Shown here: positions 24,915-32,688 of the stretch, piece after piece
Numbering within the stretch: position 1 is the first letter of the stretch
Layout: every line of letters starts with the position of its first letter
Assembly: GCF_012927205.1 (NCBI RefSeq)
Contig: NZ_JABBGC010000001.1
Coordinates: forward strand, 3,658,810-3,722,809
DNA: 64,000 nucleotides
Direction of reading: 5' to 3'
Source of the DNA: Chitinophaga fulva
GTDB lineage: Bacteria; Bacteroidota; Bacteroidia; Chitinophagales; Chitinophagaceae
Notes under the pieces: generated by a model
The model's database searches: none
Told to the model about the DNA's origin: nothing
Seen by the model: only the letters and a program-made list of their open reading frames with translations
Made by a program: the position numbers and the translations under genes

Positions 24915-25844
24915 ATGAAGATTTCCTATTTGCCAGCCATCGCATTGGTGGCCCTGTTTTTCTCGTCTTCCTGCCGTAAAGACGCTTTAACCGACACGCT
25001 GAATACCCATGAAGCAGTACGTACCGGTATTGTCAGCAATGTGGCTGTCAGACAAGCCACGCGGACCAGCAGCCCGTTGATCAGCACAGTGTATACGTAC
25101 CTGCCGGCACCTGGACAGTATACCAATGAATCCGGCCTGGGTTCTGTCACCGCAGCGCAGGCGCTGGTGGGCAGCACGACCAATATGGTATCGCTCGGAG
25201 GTTATGGTGGTTACATCGTTTTTGGATTTGACCATTCCGTGGTGAATGGAACTGGGGCAGACCTTGGCATCTATGGCAATCCCGCAGGCCCTACCTATCA
25301 ATGGTCGGAGCCGGGTATTGTGATGGTAAGCCAGGATATCAATGCCAACGGTATTCCCGATGATCCGTGGTATGAACTGGCGGGCAGCGAATACAATGCG
25401 TCCGGTACTGTCAAAAACTACCGGATCACGTATTACAACCCGCATGCTGCCGGCACAAATGTAAACTGGACAGACAATCAGGGTAACAGCGGATATGTGC
25501 AGGCCAATGCTTTTCATACCGCCAATAACTATTATCCGGCCATGGCGCCCAACCAGGATTCCGTCACCTTTACAGGTACCAAACTGGTGAATACGCTGGT
25601 GTCTGGCGGGATACTCACCAACCTTGCTTTCGCCTGGGGATATACCGACAGCTATTCCAGCGAATATCCTGCGTTAGGGTATAATACCGTGGATATTGCC
25701 AATGCCGTAAATGCAAGCGGTCAACCGGTAACGCTGAACGCCATTGATTTTGTGAAAGTGTACACGGGCCAGAACTGCAATGCAGGAGCGATGTTAGGAG
25801 AGATATCTACGGAAGTGAGAGGAGCGCGTGATCTTCACCTGTAA
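24915..25844 (+). CDS. Surface lipoprotein, paralogue of the B12-operon protein at 22003
   Basis: This 309-aa lipoprotein (FFSSSCRKD, Cys20) repeats the C-terminal domain of the protein at 22003-23175 without the PKD domain. Shared blocks are YLPAPGQY, SLGGYGGYIVFGFDHSVVN, DINANGIPDDPWYELAGSEY, DNQGNSGY, VDFxKVYTG-type (IDFVKVYTGQ) and GEISTEVRGARDLHL. The DxNxNGxPDD segment looks like a calcium-binding loop. It is the second gene of the second riboswitch operon. Occurrence of one copy in each riboswitch operon supports a conserved B12-linked role; the reaction or ligand is not known to me. Confidence 0.78.
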   Translation: MKISYLPAIALVALFFSSSCRKDALTDTLNTHEAVRTGIVSNVAVRQATRTSSPLISTVYTYLPAPGQYTNESGLGSVTAAQALVGSTTNMVSLGGYGGYIVFGFDHSVVNGTGADLGIYGNPAGPTYQWSEPGIVMVSQDINANGIPDDPWYELAGSEYNASGTVKNYRITYYNPHAAGTNVNWTDNQGNSGYVQANAFHTANNYYPAMAPNQDSVTFTGTKLVNTLVSGGILTNLAFAWGYTDSYSSEYPALGYNTVDIANAVNASGQPVTLNAIDFVKVYTGQNCNAGAMLGEISTEVRGARDLHL

Positions 25845-25850
25845 ATGACA

Positions 25851-25924
25851 AAATCTCCGCTTTTATCACAATGGTAAAATCTCCGCTTTTATCAAAACGG
25901 TAAATCTTCGCTTATCAAAACGTA
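25851..25924. repeat. Three tandem 26-bp direct repeats
   Basis: Units start at 25851, 25877 and 25903; the first two are nearly identical (core AATCTCCGCTTTTATCA) and the third is degenerate and shorter, merging into the palindromic repeat at 25921. They lie between convergent genes and could be slipped-strand or recombination products. Confidence 0.75.
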
Positions 25925-25945
25925 GCCCAGGGCTTCAGCCCTGGG
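25921..25945 (+). repeat. Dispersed palindromic repeat, copy 3 (25-bp partial)
   Basis: The sequence repeats the last 25 bp of the 37-bp element (CGTAG plus the CCCAGGG...CCCTGGG hairpin) with no mismatch to copy 2. It overlaps the 3' end of the Nudix gene, so its hairpin supplies that gene's last codons and stop. Confidence 0.85.
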
Positions 25946-26390
25946 TTTCTGATAATTCATCGATGAATGCCGCCTGTTGAGGATTGATCATTTTTTTAGC
26001 GGTATCCGCATCAAACCAGCCGGCCCTGTCGATTTCCGGGAACTGCTTCTTTTTGCCGGAATGTGGCGGCCATTCTATTTCAAATAAATTACTGACGATG
26101 GTCTGGTGGTCCAGATCACCTTCGGTGGCCCAGCAGTACACTTGTTTGCCGCCTTTCTGGGTGATGGGCTGCAGGGGAATAAATGTCCCTTCCGGCCGGT
26201 AGCCGGTTTCTTCTTCAAACTCGCGGATGGCCGCTTGTAGTGGCGCTTCTCCCGGTTCTATCTCTCCTTTGGGTATGCTCCACCATCCGGCGTCTTTTTT
26301 AACAAAGAAAGGCCCGCCGGGATGTACCAGGAAGTATTCTGTAGTGTCGTTGTTTTTTCGGTAGAGCAGAATGCCCGCACTTTGTTTCAT
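25935..26390 (-). CDS. Nudix hydrolase (Ap4A hydrolase/MutT-like)
   Basis: The 151-aa protein has a complete Nudix box, from GEIEPGEAPLQAAIREFEEE to TGY (G-x5-E-x7-REFEEETG), preceded by GWWSIPKG as in diadenosine polyphosphate hydrolases of the MutT type. Such enzymes hydrolyse nucleoside diphosphates linked to another group. The C-terminus (SETQG-stop) is encoded by the inserted palindromic repeat, so the last residues are not ancestral. The P-loop gene upstream on the same strand is separated by about 60 bp. Confidence 0.93.
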   Translation of the reverse strand: MKQSAGILLYRKNNDTTEYFLVHPGGPFFVKKDAGWWSIPKGEIEPGEAPLQAAIREFEEETGYRPEGTFIPLQPITQKGGKQVYCWATEGDLDHQTIVSNLFEIEWPPHSGKKKQFPEIDRAGWFDADTAKKMINPQQAAFIDELSETQG

Positions 26391-26450
26391 ATCGTGATTG
26401 TATGAATGGACGGTTACCTGACCAAGCCCGGAAAATCATCGATGGTGGCC

Positions 26451-27014
26451 TTACTGTTGTGGGGCTTCCCGGTATTTGATGCCGGCGAGTTTTTCCTGCA
26501 TCCGTTGCAGTCTTTCTGCCAGCGGGAAGTCCCCGCTAATTTCCAGTACGGGTATTTTCAGTTGCCCGATCCAGTTTTTATGAAGGGTGAGGCTTCTGCT
26601 GGGGAAATCGGGCTCATCGTACCGGGATGCCCAGGCAATGAAATCAGCATTGTGTTCTTTGAGCCAGGGGTCGGATTCCAGCAGGGAGCCGTAGCGTTGT
26701 TTTTCCCGCAGGATAAGCCGCTGCATCCGGATTTCAGGAGGCAGCCACAGGAAAACGGCGAGGTCAAACAATCCGAACATTGCCGGGTCCCACTTGAAAA
26801 TAGAGCCTGCCACCACTACTTTGCGGTGGCTGTTGAGGTCTTCGAGGAACAATCTGTTCCGTTCAGCAGGGTTTCGCCTGGTTTCGTATGGCCGTTCGGT
26901 TTTGAGCCAGTAGTAGTTGTCCGCTTCGATATGCTGGTAGCCGTTTTCTCTGGCAAAAGCTTTGGCCAGGGTGCTGGTACCGGCACCGGAAGCTCCAAAA
27001 ATAATGATCTTCAT
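26451..27014 (-). CDS. P-loop nucleotide kinase-like protein
   Basis: I chose the ATG at 27014 (188 aa), which places the Walker A motif right at the start (MKIIIFGASGAGTSTLAKAF); a TTG at 27056 would add 14 residues. The protein has the size and layout of adenylate kinase/shikimate kinase-like P-loop proteins, with a Asp/Tyr-rich substrate region (EADNYYWLKTERPY) and a second strand VVVAGSIFKWD. Homologues are annotated as AAA family ATPases or adenylate kinase-related proteins; the phosphate acceptor is unknown. Confidence 0.85.
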   Translation of the reverse strand: MKIIIFGASGAGTSTLAKAFARENGYQHIEADNYYWLKTERPYETRRNPAERNRLFLEDLNSHRKVVVAGSIFKWDPAMFGLFDLAVFLWLPPEIRMQRLILREKQRYGSLLESDPWLKEHNADFIAWASRYDEPDFPSRSLTLHKNWIGQLKIPVLEISGDFPLAERLQRMQEKLAGIKYREAPQQ

Positions 27015-27299
27015 CTTTGCTGGATATTCTTTGGGTGTTACAATCGGGTATAACAAATATACTCATATCTTTGGATCAAGTCGAAAAGTTGGGGGATGGA
27101 GTAAAAACACATTGCCAGGCGACAGAAATGAGTGTTTTTCCCTGGATATATCGCTATGGTACATACAGCCCCCCTATAGTAACCCAGGGGTAAAGGTGGA
27201 CTTGATGCGGGAGTGTTCTTTGGATGTATAGTTTTAATGAAATGATCCATATCTTTTTTTTATCATGGCGGTGATCATGATAAGCTGGTGAAAATAAAA

Positions 27300-27321
27300 T
27301 GGCGAGGCCGGGGCCTCGCCA
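27300..27321 (-). terminator. Intrinsic terminator on the - strand without an annotated gene
   Basis: A perfect 10-bp stem TGGCGAGGCC / GGCCTCGCCA with a 2-nt loop is followed on the - strand by TTTTATTTT. It must end a leftward transcript, yet no normal gene lies upstream on that strand until beyond 28494. Confidence 0.75.
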
Positions 27322-27384
27322 GGTTGCTTCATAATTGAAACTAGTAGGATTAACAATTCGGGGGTAATTCAACAGTCAAAAAAT

Positions 27385-27555
27385 TCATGACAATCTTAAC
27401 ACAAAATCAATATCTTTTGGGGCCAACCTGTCAGGGTCAGTACAGGCATGGACCTGGATGGATCCGGTCCATGCACCGTAGCTGTTATCCCTGGGGGACA
27501 TTGCATCAATGAGGATGGGGCTTTTTCTAACAAACTTTTCCTCGGTTTTTAACAC
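27385..27555 (-). CDS. Possible small gene, 56 codons, coupled to a 12-codon frame
   Basis: A frame opens with GTG at 27555 and ends with TGA at 27385; the product contains IQVHACTDPDRLAPKDIDFV. Its stop overlaps (ATGA) the start of a 12-codon frame, MNFLTVELPPNC (27350-27388), which ends 28 bp before the terminator at 27300-27321. The presence of a promoter-like element and a terminator favours a real transcript, but the start codon is poor and I recognise no family. Confidence 0.25.
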   Translation of the reverse strand: MLKTEEKFVRKSPILIDAMSPRDNSYGAWTGSIQVHACTDPDRLAPKDIDFVLRLS

Positions 27556-27740
27556 ATTCCTTTATCTCAACTTTTGGGCTGGTAACCACTCCTGGTTATG
27601 GTCTCCGGTTCTTGCCTCCTTGCCGGACCATTAAACCGGGTGAATTCGCTGGACAAAAGGCCTCTTAAGCGGTTTTTCCTGCAGATCCATTTCTGATGGT
27701 TTACGGACGCAAAATTACCAGTACGTTCATAATCAGTCAA

Positions 27741-27756
27741 CTGCGTAATTACGCAG
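27741..27756. promoter_or_regulatory. Perfect 16-bp palindrome, candidate operator
   Basis: CTGCGTAATTACGCAG is a perfect dyad 37 bp upstream of the PAS-LuxR start and next to a candidate leftward promoter (27710-27741). It could bind a dimeric regulator controlling both directions. Confidence 0.5.
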
Positions 27757-27793
27757 GTTGTGATATTATTTTTACATTTATGACAAAAAACGA

Positions 27794-28528
27794 ATGGATC
27801 CGGATAAGTTGGGGCATTATTCCAAAACATTTATTACAGACGTACCGGCTGACCTGAGCAGTCCGGAAGCACAGCATTTTAAGAAGATCATCCGGAGGTT
27901 TCCGGATGAGGCGATTTATATCTATTCGTTCAAAGAAAACCGCATGTTATATGCCGACGGCTGGGAACCGCTGCTCGGCTATCGGGACGATGAAATGACC
28001 ATGATGACGTTCGTCAACATCACGGCGCCGGAGTACGCTCCCTTTTCCAATGAACTCAATGACAAGGCGCTGATGTTCCTGCATAACAAAACAAAGGACC
28101 TCGAACAGTACAGCTTTACCATTGAACTGAAAAAGATCCATAAAGATGGTACCCATGTGCCGCTGATTACCAAAGTAGGGGTATTTGCCACGGAAGAAGG
28201 AAGGGTAACGGCCATCATCGGGCATTCCCAGAAGAATGAGAGCATTCAGCTGGGCAATGTGATGCGTTACGCTGCCTATGGCCCCGAAAAATCGACCTTT
28301 GAGGAGGACCTCAATAAACAACTGTTCCGGCACTACGCTATTTCAGAAAAGGAAAAAGAAGCCCTGTCGCTCGTGGCGGAAGGATTTTCCTTCAAAGAGA
28401 TAGCGGCCCGTTTTGGGGTGTCCCAATCGGCTATCGAAAAACGGATCATCCCGATGTATAAACGTTTCGAGGTAAAGAGCCTGACCCACCTGATCAGCTT
28501 TGCATACGCAAATCATATTCTGCCTTAA
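27794..28528 (+). CDS. PAS-domain LuxR-type transcriptional regulator
   Basis: The 244-aa protein has an N-terminal PAS-like sensor (about residues 30-140: IYIYSFKENRMLYADGWEPL, LGYRDDEM, KIHKDGTHVPLITKVGVFA) and a C-terminal LuxR HTH (ISEKEKEALSLVAEGFSFKE, QSAIEKRIIPMYKRFEVKS). There is no receiver domain, so the signal is probably a ligand or redox state sensed by PAS. Its 3' end overlaps the convergent membrane ATPase gene by 35 bp. Target genes are unknown; the palindrome upstream may be autoregulatory. Confidence 0.88.
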   Translation: MDPDKLGHYSKTFITDVPADLSSPEAQHFKKIIRRFPDEAIYIYSFKENRMLYADGWEPLLGYRDDEMTMMTFVNITAPEYAPFSNELNDKALMFLHNKTKDLEQYSFTIELKKIHKDGTHVPLITKVGVFATEEGRVTAIIGHSQKNESIQLGNVMRYAAYGPEKSTFEEDLNKQLFRHYAISEKEKEALSLVAEGFSFKEIAARFGVSQSAIEKRIIPMYKRFEVKSLTHLISFAYANHILP

Positions 28529-29567
28529 CAGGAGCCTGGCTATATAACTGGAGATTGAGAGACAGTAGTTTCTCTTTCTCCACGCCAATGCCCGTCAGCA
28601 TATCCTGCCATCTCTCCGACAGTTTCCTGGAAACATCATCATCTCCCAATACCCAGATCACATTGGTCTGGCGGAGCACCGTGCGGTTAATATCGTTGGT
28701 GGAGAAGGTATCGACAAAGCTGAGGAATCTTTCCGGGGTGATAATATCTTCCTTGATAGGGTCTCCCGGATTAATATCATCTATCACCAGGATAGAAGCT
28801 TTCCGCCAGGTCCACAATACGTTGGCCGCGCTGTCATCGTCATGTTCAAAGAACATGCAGTACAGCTTCATGGCAGACGTATACACCGCAGACTGGTGGC
28901 GGATGGACAGTTCCGTGGCGATAGCCACGCTCAGGCTCGTTTTACCGCTGCGCTTAGGGCCGAAGAGGAACAGGTGCATGCCCTGTTCTTCGTTGTCCAG
29001 GAAACGGCGTACCAGCGCAATGTCTTCTTCGGGGATATACTCTGTGCTCCATTGGCTCAACCTGAACTGGAAAGGATAGGAGGGCACCTGCAGGTACATT
29101 TTGGTGAGATACCAGTAGTAAGCCGGATAAAGTACCAGCACCGTCAATATTAGCAGGGCGATGAGCGCAGTTGTCGTATAGGCGCAAAGGATAGAAGCCA
29201 TCAGTGCGCCGGACCAGAAGTACATCAGGTCGGTGATGGTATCAAAAGCAATGTTGCCCCATGCCGGCTGGAAAACGTAGGTGCTCCTGGATTTGCTGGA
29301 CAGCAACGGTCCCAGGAAGTTAAAGATTTCAAACGTCAGCCAGAAGAGGCTTACCGCCAGCGCGGCATACAGGGATGCCTGTTGTTCGCTGAAATGCCGC
29401 TTCAGGATAAGATAACCTACAAAAGTAGGAATGAAGCCGAGGGAAAAGTGGCCAAACTGGTTGGCCAGCCAGGTATAGGTCAGCGTAACTCCGCGGTAGG
29501 AGTCTTTGCCGATCAGGTCTGCTTTGAGTTGGCGTACGATATCTTTGCCTGTAATCACTTTTTTCAT
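28494..29567 (-). CDS. Membrane-anchored P-loop ATPase of unknown function
   Basis: The 357-aa protein combines three or four predicted membrane segments in the first 155 residues (for example SLGFIPTFVGYLILKR, ALAVSLFWLTFEIFNF, TTALIALLILTVLVLYPAYY) with a cytosolic DnaC/IstB-like ATPase domain: Walker A LFGPKRSGKTSLSV and Walker B ASILVIDDINPGDP, then a sensor-like strand TNVIWVLGDDD. I do not recognise a named family. No obvious partner gene lies on the same strand. It overlaps the PAS-LuxR gene at the 3' end. Confidence 0.75.
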   Translation of the reverse strand: MKKVITGKDIVRQLKADLIGKDSYRGVTLTYTWLANQFGHFSLGFIPTFVGYLILKRHFSEQQASLYAALAVSLFWLTFEIFNFLGPLLSSKSRSTYVFQPAWGNIAFDTITDLMYFWSGALMASILCAYTTTALIALLILTVLVLYPAYYWYLTKMYLQVPSYPFQFRLSQWSTEYIPEEDIALVRRFLDNEEQGMHLFLFGPKRSGKTSLSVAIATELSIRHQSAVYTSAMKLYCMFFEHDDDSAANVLWTWRKASILVIDDINPGDPIKEDIITPERFLSFVDTFSTNDINRTVLRQTNVIWVLGDDDVSRKLSERWQDMLTGIGVEKEKLLSLNLQLYSQAPVKAEYDLRMQS

Positions 29568-29664
29568 AGTAGCCTTGGGTATTAGGGGACCGCATTGTGA
29601 AGGGCAAATATAATATGTTCCCGGAAAATGAATCTTTGAAAGAATACTGTAGCTTTGGTTCCCT

Positions 29665-30771
29665 ATGACAAAAAAATATAGTCAGCTCAGGGCCGGTCTG
29701 GTGATGGCCCGTGCCAGCCTGATTGCTACCCTGCGTAGCCCTACTTCGGTTGTATTCGCCCTATTGTTTCCCATCATTTTTGTGACGGTGTTCGGTGCAA
29801 TGGTTGATAACACGGCTGTGAAAATTCCTGTGGCCATTGCCCCCGGCAGTGATACCAGCAGTCCCGTATACCGTGCTGTAAAAGATATCAGCATCTTCAG
29901 CCTGTCAAAAGAAACCGATTCGCTGACGCAGCTCGGCGCCCTGAAAAAAGGACGTATAGCCGGCATTATTCGTATACCCGCCCCGGTAATGACCGCCCCG
30001 GTGCCGCAATATGGCCTGACCCTGCTCAGCTCCGGTGCGGTGGCCGACAAACGGCCGCTGGTAGAGGCGGCGCTGCAGGAGGTGACAAGCCGTATTAATC
30101 AACAGGTGTTGCAAGGCCAACCGGTGGCTGCAAAACTGGACGTGGTCACCATACCTGGCCGCGTATATCGGCAGATCGATTTTATCCTTCCCGGTCAGCT
30201 GGGCTTTTCGCTGTTAATGGCGGGGGTATTCGGCTCTGCTTTCCTGTTGTTCAACCTGCGGCATACGCTGGTGCTGAAACGTATTTTTGTGACGCCCATC
30301 AGCCGCGCTTCGCTGTTGTTCGGTGAAATGATGAGCCGCCTGGTGTTTCAGATCATCTGCTTTATCATCATCACCGCGCTGGGATATTTCGCATTCGACT
30401 TCACACTGGTCAATGGTATCCTTACTTTCCTCGAGATGTTGTTGTTGTCTGTATTTGGCCTCGTGATCTTCACGGGGATCGGTTTTATGATCAGCGGCGT
30501 TATCCGCAACGAAAGCTCCATTGCGCCGGTGGCCAATACCATCACGGTGCCGCAGATATTGTTGTGCGGCCTCTTTTTCCCGGTAGAGAACTACCCGGTA
30601 TGGCTACGTACTTTCTGTGAGTGCCTGCCACTCACTTTCTTCGTGGACGGCCTGCGGAAGATCGCCTTTGAAGGTGCTCACATATGGCAGGTGCCGGTGC
30701 AGCTGGGCGGCTTGACCGTATGGGCCGTTATCGTGGCGGTGCTGTCTGTGAAGATGTTTAAATGGGAATAA
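29665..30771 (+). CDS. ABC-2 type transporter permease
   Basis: The 368-aa protein has one N-terminal membrane helix (SPTSVVFALLFPIIFVTVFG), a large extracytoplasmic loop of about 150 residues and five further helices in the C-terminal half, with the ABC-2 motif around NTITVPQILLCGLFFPVENYP. This is the YhgE/DrrB-like topology of permeases for drugs, lipids or polymers. No ATP-binding subunit is next to it, so its ATPase must be encoded elsewhere. Confidence 0.9.
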   Translation: MTKKYSQLRAGLVMARASLIATLRSPTSVVFALLFPIIFVTVFGAMVDNTAVKIPVAIAPGSDTSSPVYRAVKDISIFSLSKETDSLTQLGALKKGRIAGIIRIPAPVMTAPVPQYGLTLLSSGAVADKRPLVEAALQEVTSRINQQVLQGQPVAAKLDVVTIPGRVYRQIDFILPGQLGFSLLMAGVFGSAFLLFNLRHTLVLKRIFVTPISRASLLFGEMMSRLVFQIICFIIITALGYFAFDFTLVNGILTFLEMLLLSVFGLVIFTGIGFMISGVIRNESSIAPVANTITVPQILLCGLFFPVENYPVWLRTFCECLPLTFFVDGLRKIAFEGAHIWQVPVQLGGLTVWAVIVAVLSVKMFKWE

Positions 30772-30776
30772 GGCTG

Positions 30777-31913
30777 CTAATTCACTTCCAGTTCATTCAT
30801 GGACGGTAGTTTTGGAAAGGGCGCATGTGGCTCCCGCTGATACCAGAACACGACGCTGCTGATATCAGACTGTTGTGGCAGGTAACGGCCGCCACTGCGC
30901 CAGCCCAGGTCCTGTATGGTTACCCGCAGCTCTTTTTCAAAGCGGACAGGGTCCATGATATGCCAGCGGTACAACCCGAAACGTTGTTGTGATTTATACA
31001 GCCCGTCAGGCCGTATTACCTGTGGCAGCCCGGCATAAGGCGTAGAGAATTCCTGGTATTTCCCTTTGACGTCGAAGTTATAGGAGCCGCAGAAATAGTC
31101 TTCTGTGCCGGTACCGCAGATGGTGGGATATTTGCTGTCGCCATCCATAAAGAATTTAATTTCTCCTTCTCCCCACCAGCCGTTGTTATTCACGCCCCAG
31201 GCAAGATAAGTACCTACATATTGTCCTTTCCCGCGGATGCCGTCCACCAGGGTGTAGCTGGCGTCTTTCACGGGATTGCTGCGCCGGAACTGCGCATGGA
31301 AATAACCGGCATCTTCAGGAACGGTCGTCAGCGTATAGTCGACCTGGTAATACAGCGTCATTTTTTCGGTATTGATATTTTCCATGGTGATCCGGCATTT
31401 TTTCCGGAAGGGCATGGACCAGTAGCAGTTGAAAGCGCTGCCTGGATTAACACATACCGCGAGGGAGTTGAGAGGTGCGTATTCGCCCCATCCCATGCCA
31501 AAGAAGTCGCCCACAGGTACCTCCACGGAAGGAGTGGTTTCGTCGTCCCAGTAGAAGCGGAGAATGGAATAGCGCCAGTTGCCGGTAGGTGTCATCCAAA
31601 TATGCTGGATAGCGCCGGAGCCATTGATTTCGGCCAGCGTAACGGTTTTGCCGGGCTCTATGAAGATGTAGGGATTCACTTTCCAGCCCTGTCCCAGTTC
31701 CCGGGCAGCATGACGGGCGTTGCCCTGCTCCAGGGTGGCCATGCCGCCTTTACCGGCTTCACCGGTGAAGTTCTCCGGGCTGATGGACCGTGTTTTGGCG
31801 TCCGACAGGCGGGAAAGGTTGCCCATGTTCATGTCCAGGCCGTTGAAGGGTTGTTGGGCATAGGCCGACAGCTGTACACAGGCTGCAGCCAGCAGAAAGA
31901 TGAGTTTTTTCAT
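30777..31913 (-). CDS. GH172 (DUF2961) family glycoside hydrolase
   Basis: The 378-aa protein has a signal peptide (MKKLIFLLAAACVQLSAYAQ) and the DUF2961 hallmarks: SGAIQHIWMTPTGNWRYSIL, VPVGDFFGMGWGEYAPLNS and ICGTGTEDYFCGSYNF with the conserved Glu/Asp. GH172 enzymes include alpha-D-fructofuranosidase/difructose dianhydride I synthases and alpha-D-arabinofuranosidases. It is a single gene ending 5 bp from the convergent permease. The substrate is unknown; it is periplasmic or outer-membrane associated. Confidence 0.9.
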   Translation of the reverse strand: MKKLIFLLAAACVQLSAYAQQPFNGLDMNMGNLSRLSDAKTRSISPENFTGEAGKGGMATLEQGNARHAARELGQGWKVNPYIFIEPGKTVTLAEINGSGAIQHIWMTPTGNWRYSILRFYWDDETTPSVEVPVGDFFGMGWGEYAPLNSLAVCVNPGSAFNCYWSMPFRKKCRITMENINTEKMTLYYQVDYTLTTVPEDAGYFHAQFRRSNPVKDASYTLVDGIRGKGQYVGTYLAWGVNNNGWWGEGEIKFFMDGDSKYPTICGTGTEDYFCGSYNFDVKGKYQEFSTPYAGLPQVIRPDGLYKSQQRFGLYRWHIMDPVRFEKELRVTIQDLGWRSGGRYLPQQSDISSVVFWYQREPHAPFPKLPSMNELEVN

Positions 31914-32055
31914 GTCGTGGAATTTAGAATTTTGCAGCGGTCTGATTAAAAATAAGGTTAAACGTTTTAGTATACAAGCACTGTCCGGATTTTTTTATGA
32001 ATGGTATGCAATACCTTTGCGGCCTTACCGTTAACTGCATGACGAAACTTATCGT

Positions 32056-32688
32056 ATGTACCGTATTGCTTTATATAGTGTGCTGTGGTTGCTCCTGATA
32101 ATGATCAGTGCCTGTAATATAAAAACAGACCTTTACCAGCATTACTGGACCATGGATGTGAACAGTTACATGAATTACAGAAAGCATGTGGTCAGCCGCG
32201 ACCCGTTTACCACCCTGCCCAGCAAAATGATTGACAAGGTGCGTGATTTTCGCTATGGAGACCTGCTGTTTTCGGGCGATTCCCGCGATACGCTGCTCTC
32301 TGCCAACGGTTGGGGCAAAAGCATTTCTTTTTTGTTTGATGATGAAGCCCGTACCGGTAAGGCAGGTGTGGAGATTGTAGAAACAAACCTCGCTGCCAGT
32401 CTGCGTAATGCAGAAATAGTGAAACGGTTGACGGCTTTACTGGGAACTAACGTTGATCGATACACGGACGGAAAAGACAGTGTGTATATCTGGACCGGTA
32501 AACCTGCAAACGGGCAGACAGTTGTGCTCTCTCAAAATCATGGTGGTAGCCTGTCCTCCGGTTATATTACCACCCGCCTGTTTATGATCAAACAATCAGT
32601 AGTGGTCCCGGCTACTAACACCACCGCATTGGACAAGATGATCAACACCCTGAAAGGAAACAAGTATGCGGTCAACGGTGCGCAATAA
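32056..32688 (+). CDS. Hypothetical lipoprotein
   Basis: This 210-aa protein has a lipobox (LIMISACNIK, Cys20) and no motif I recognise. The mature part is mixed alpha/beta, with segments such as FRYGDLLFSGDSRDTLL and DSVYIWTGKPANGQTVVLSQ. It ends inside the last codons of the convergent stress-protein gene (17-bp overlap). Confidence 0.75.
   Translation: MYRIALYSVLWLLLIMISACNIKTDLYQHYWTMDVNSYMNYRKHVVSRDPFTTLPSKMIDKVRDFRYGDLLFSGDSRDTLLSANGWGKSISFLFDDEARTGKAGVEIVETNLAASLRNAEIVKRLTALLGTNVDRYTDGKDSVYIWTGKPANGQTVVLSQNHGGSLSSGYITTRLFMIKQSVVVPATNTTALDKMINTLKGNKYAVNGAQ

Larger units (their letters stand above)
27015..27793. other. 779-bp region with a terminator, palindrome and possible small - strand unit
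   Basis: No ordinary gene is supported. The region holds a - strand intrinsic terminator (27300-27321), a possible short - strand reading frame pair (27350-27555), a candidate - strand promoter (27710-27741) and a perfect 16-bp palindrome (27741-27756) before the PAS-LuxR gene. Together these suggest a short transcript of roughly 400 nt running leftwards, either a small RNA or a micro-gene. Confidence 0.45.

Noticed and set aside
27567..27830. - strand frame of 87 codons upstream of the PAS-LuxR gene
   Set aside because: It runs across the PAS-LuxR start and the palindrome, has a composition unlike a protein and no recognisable motif.
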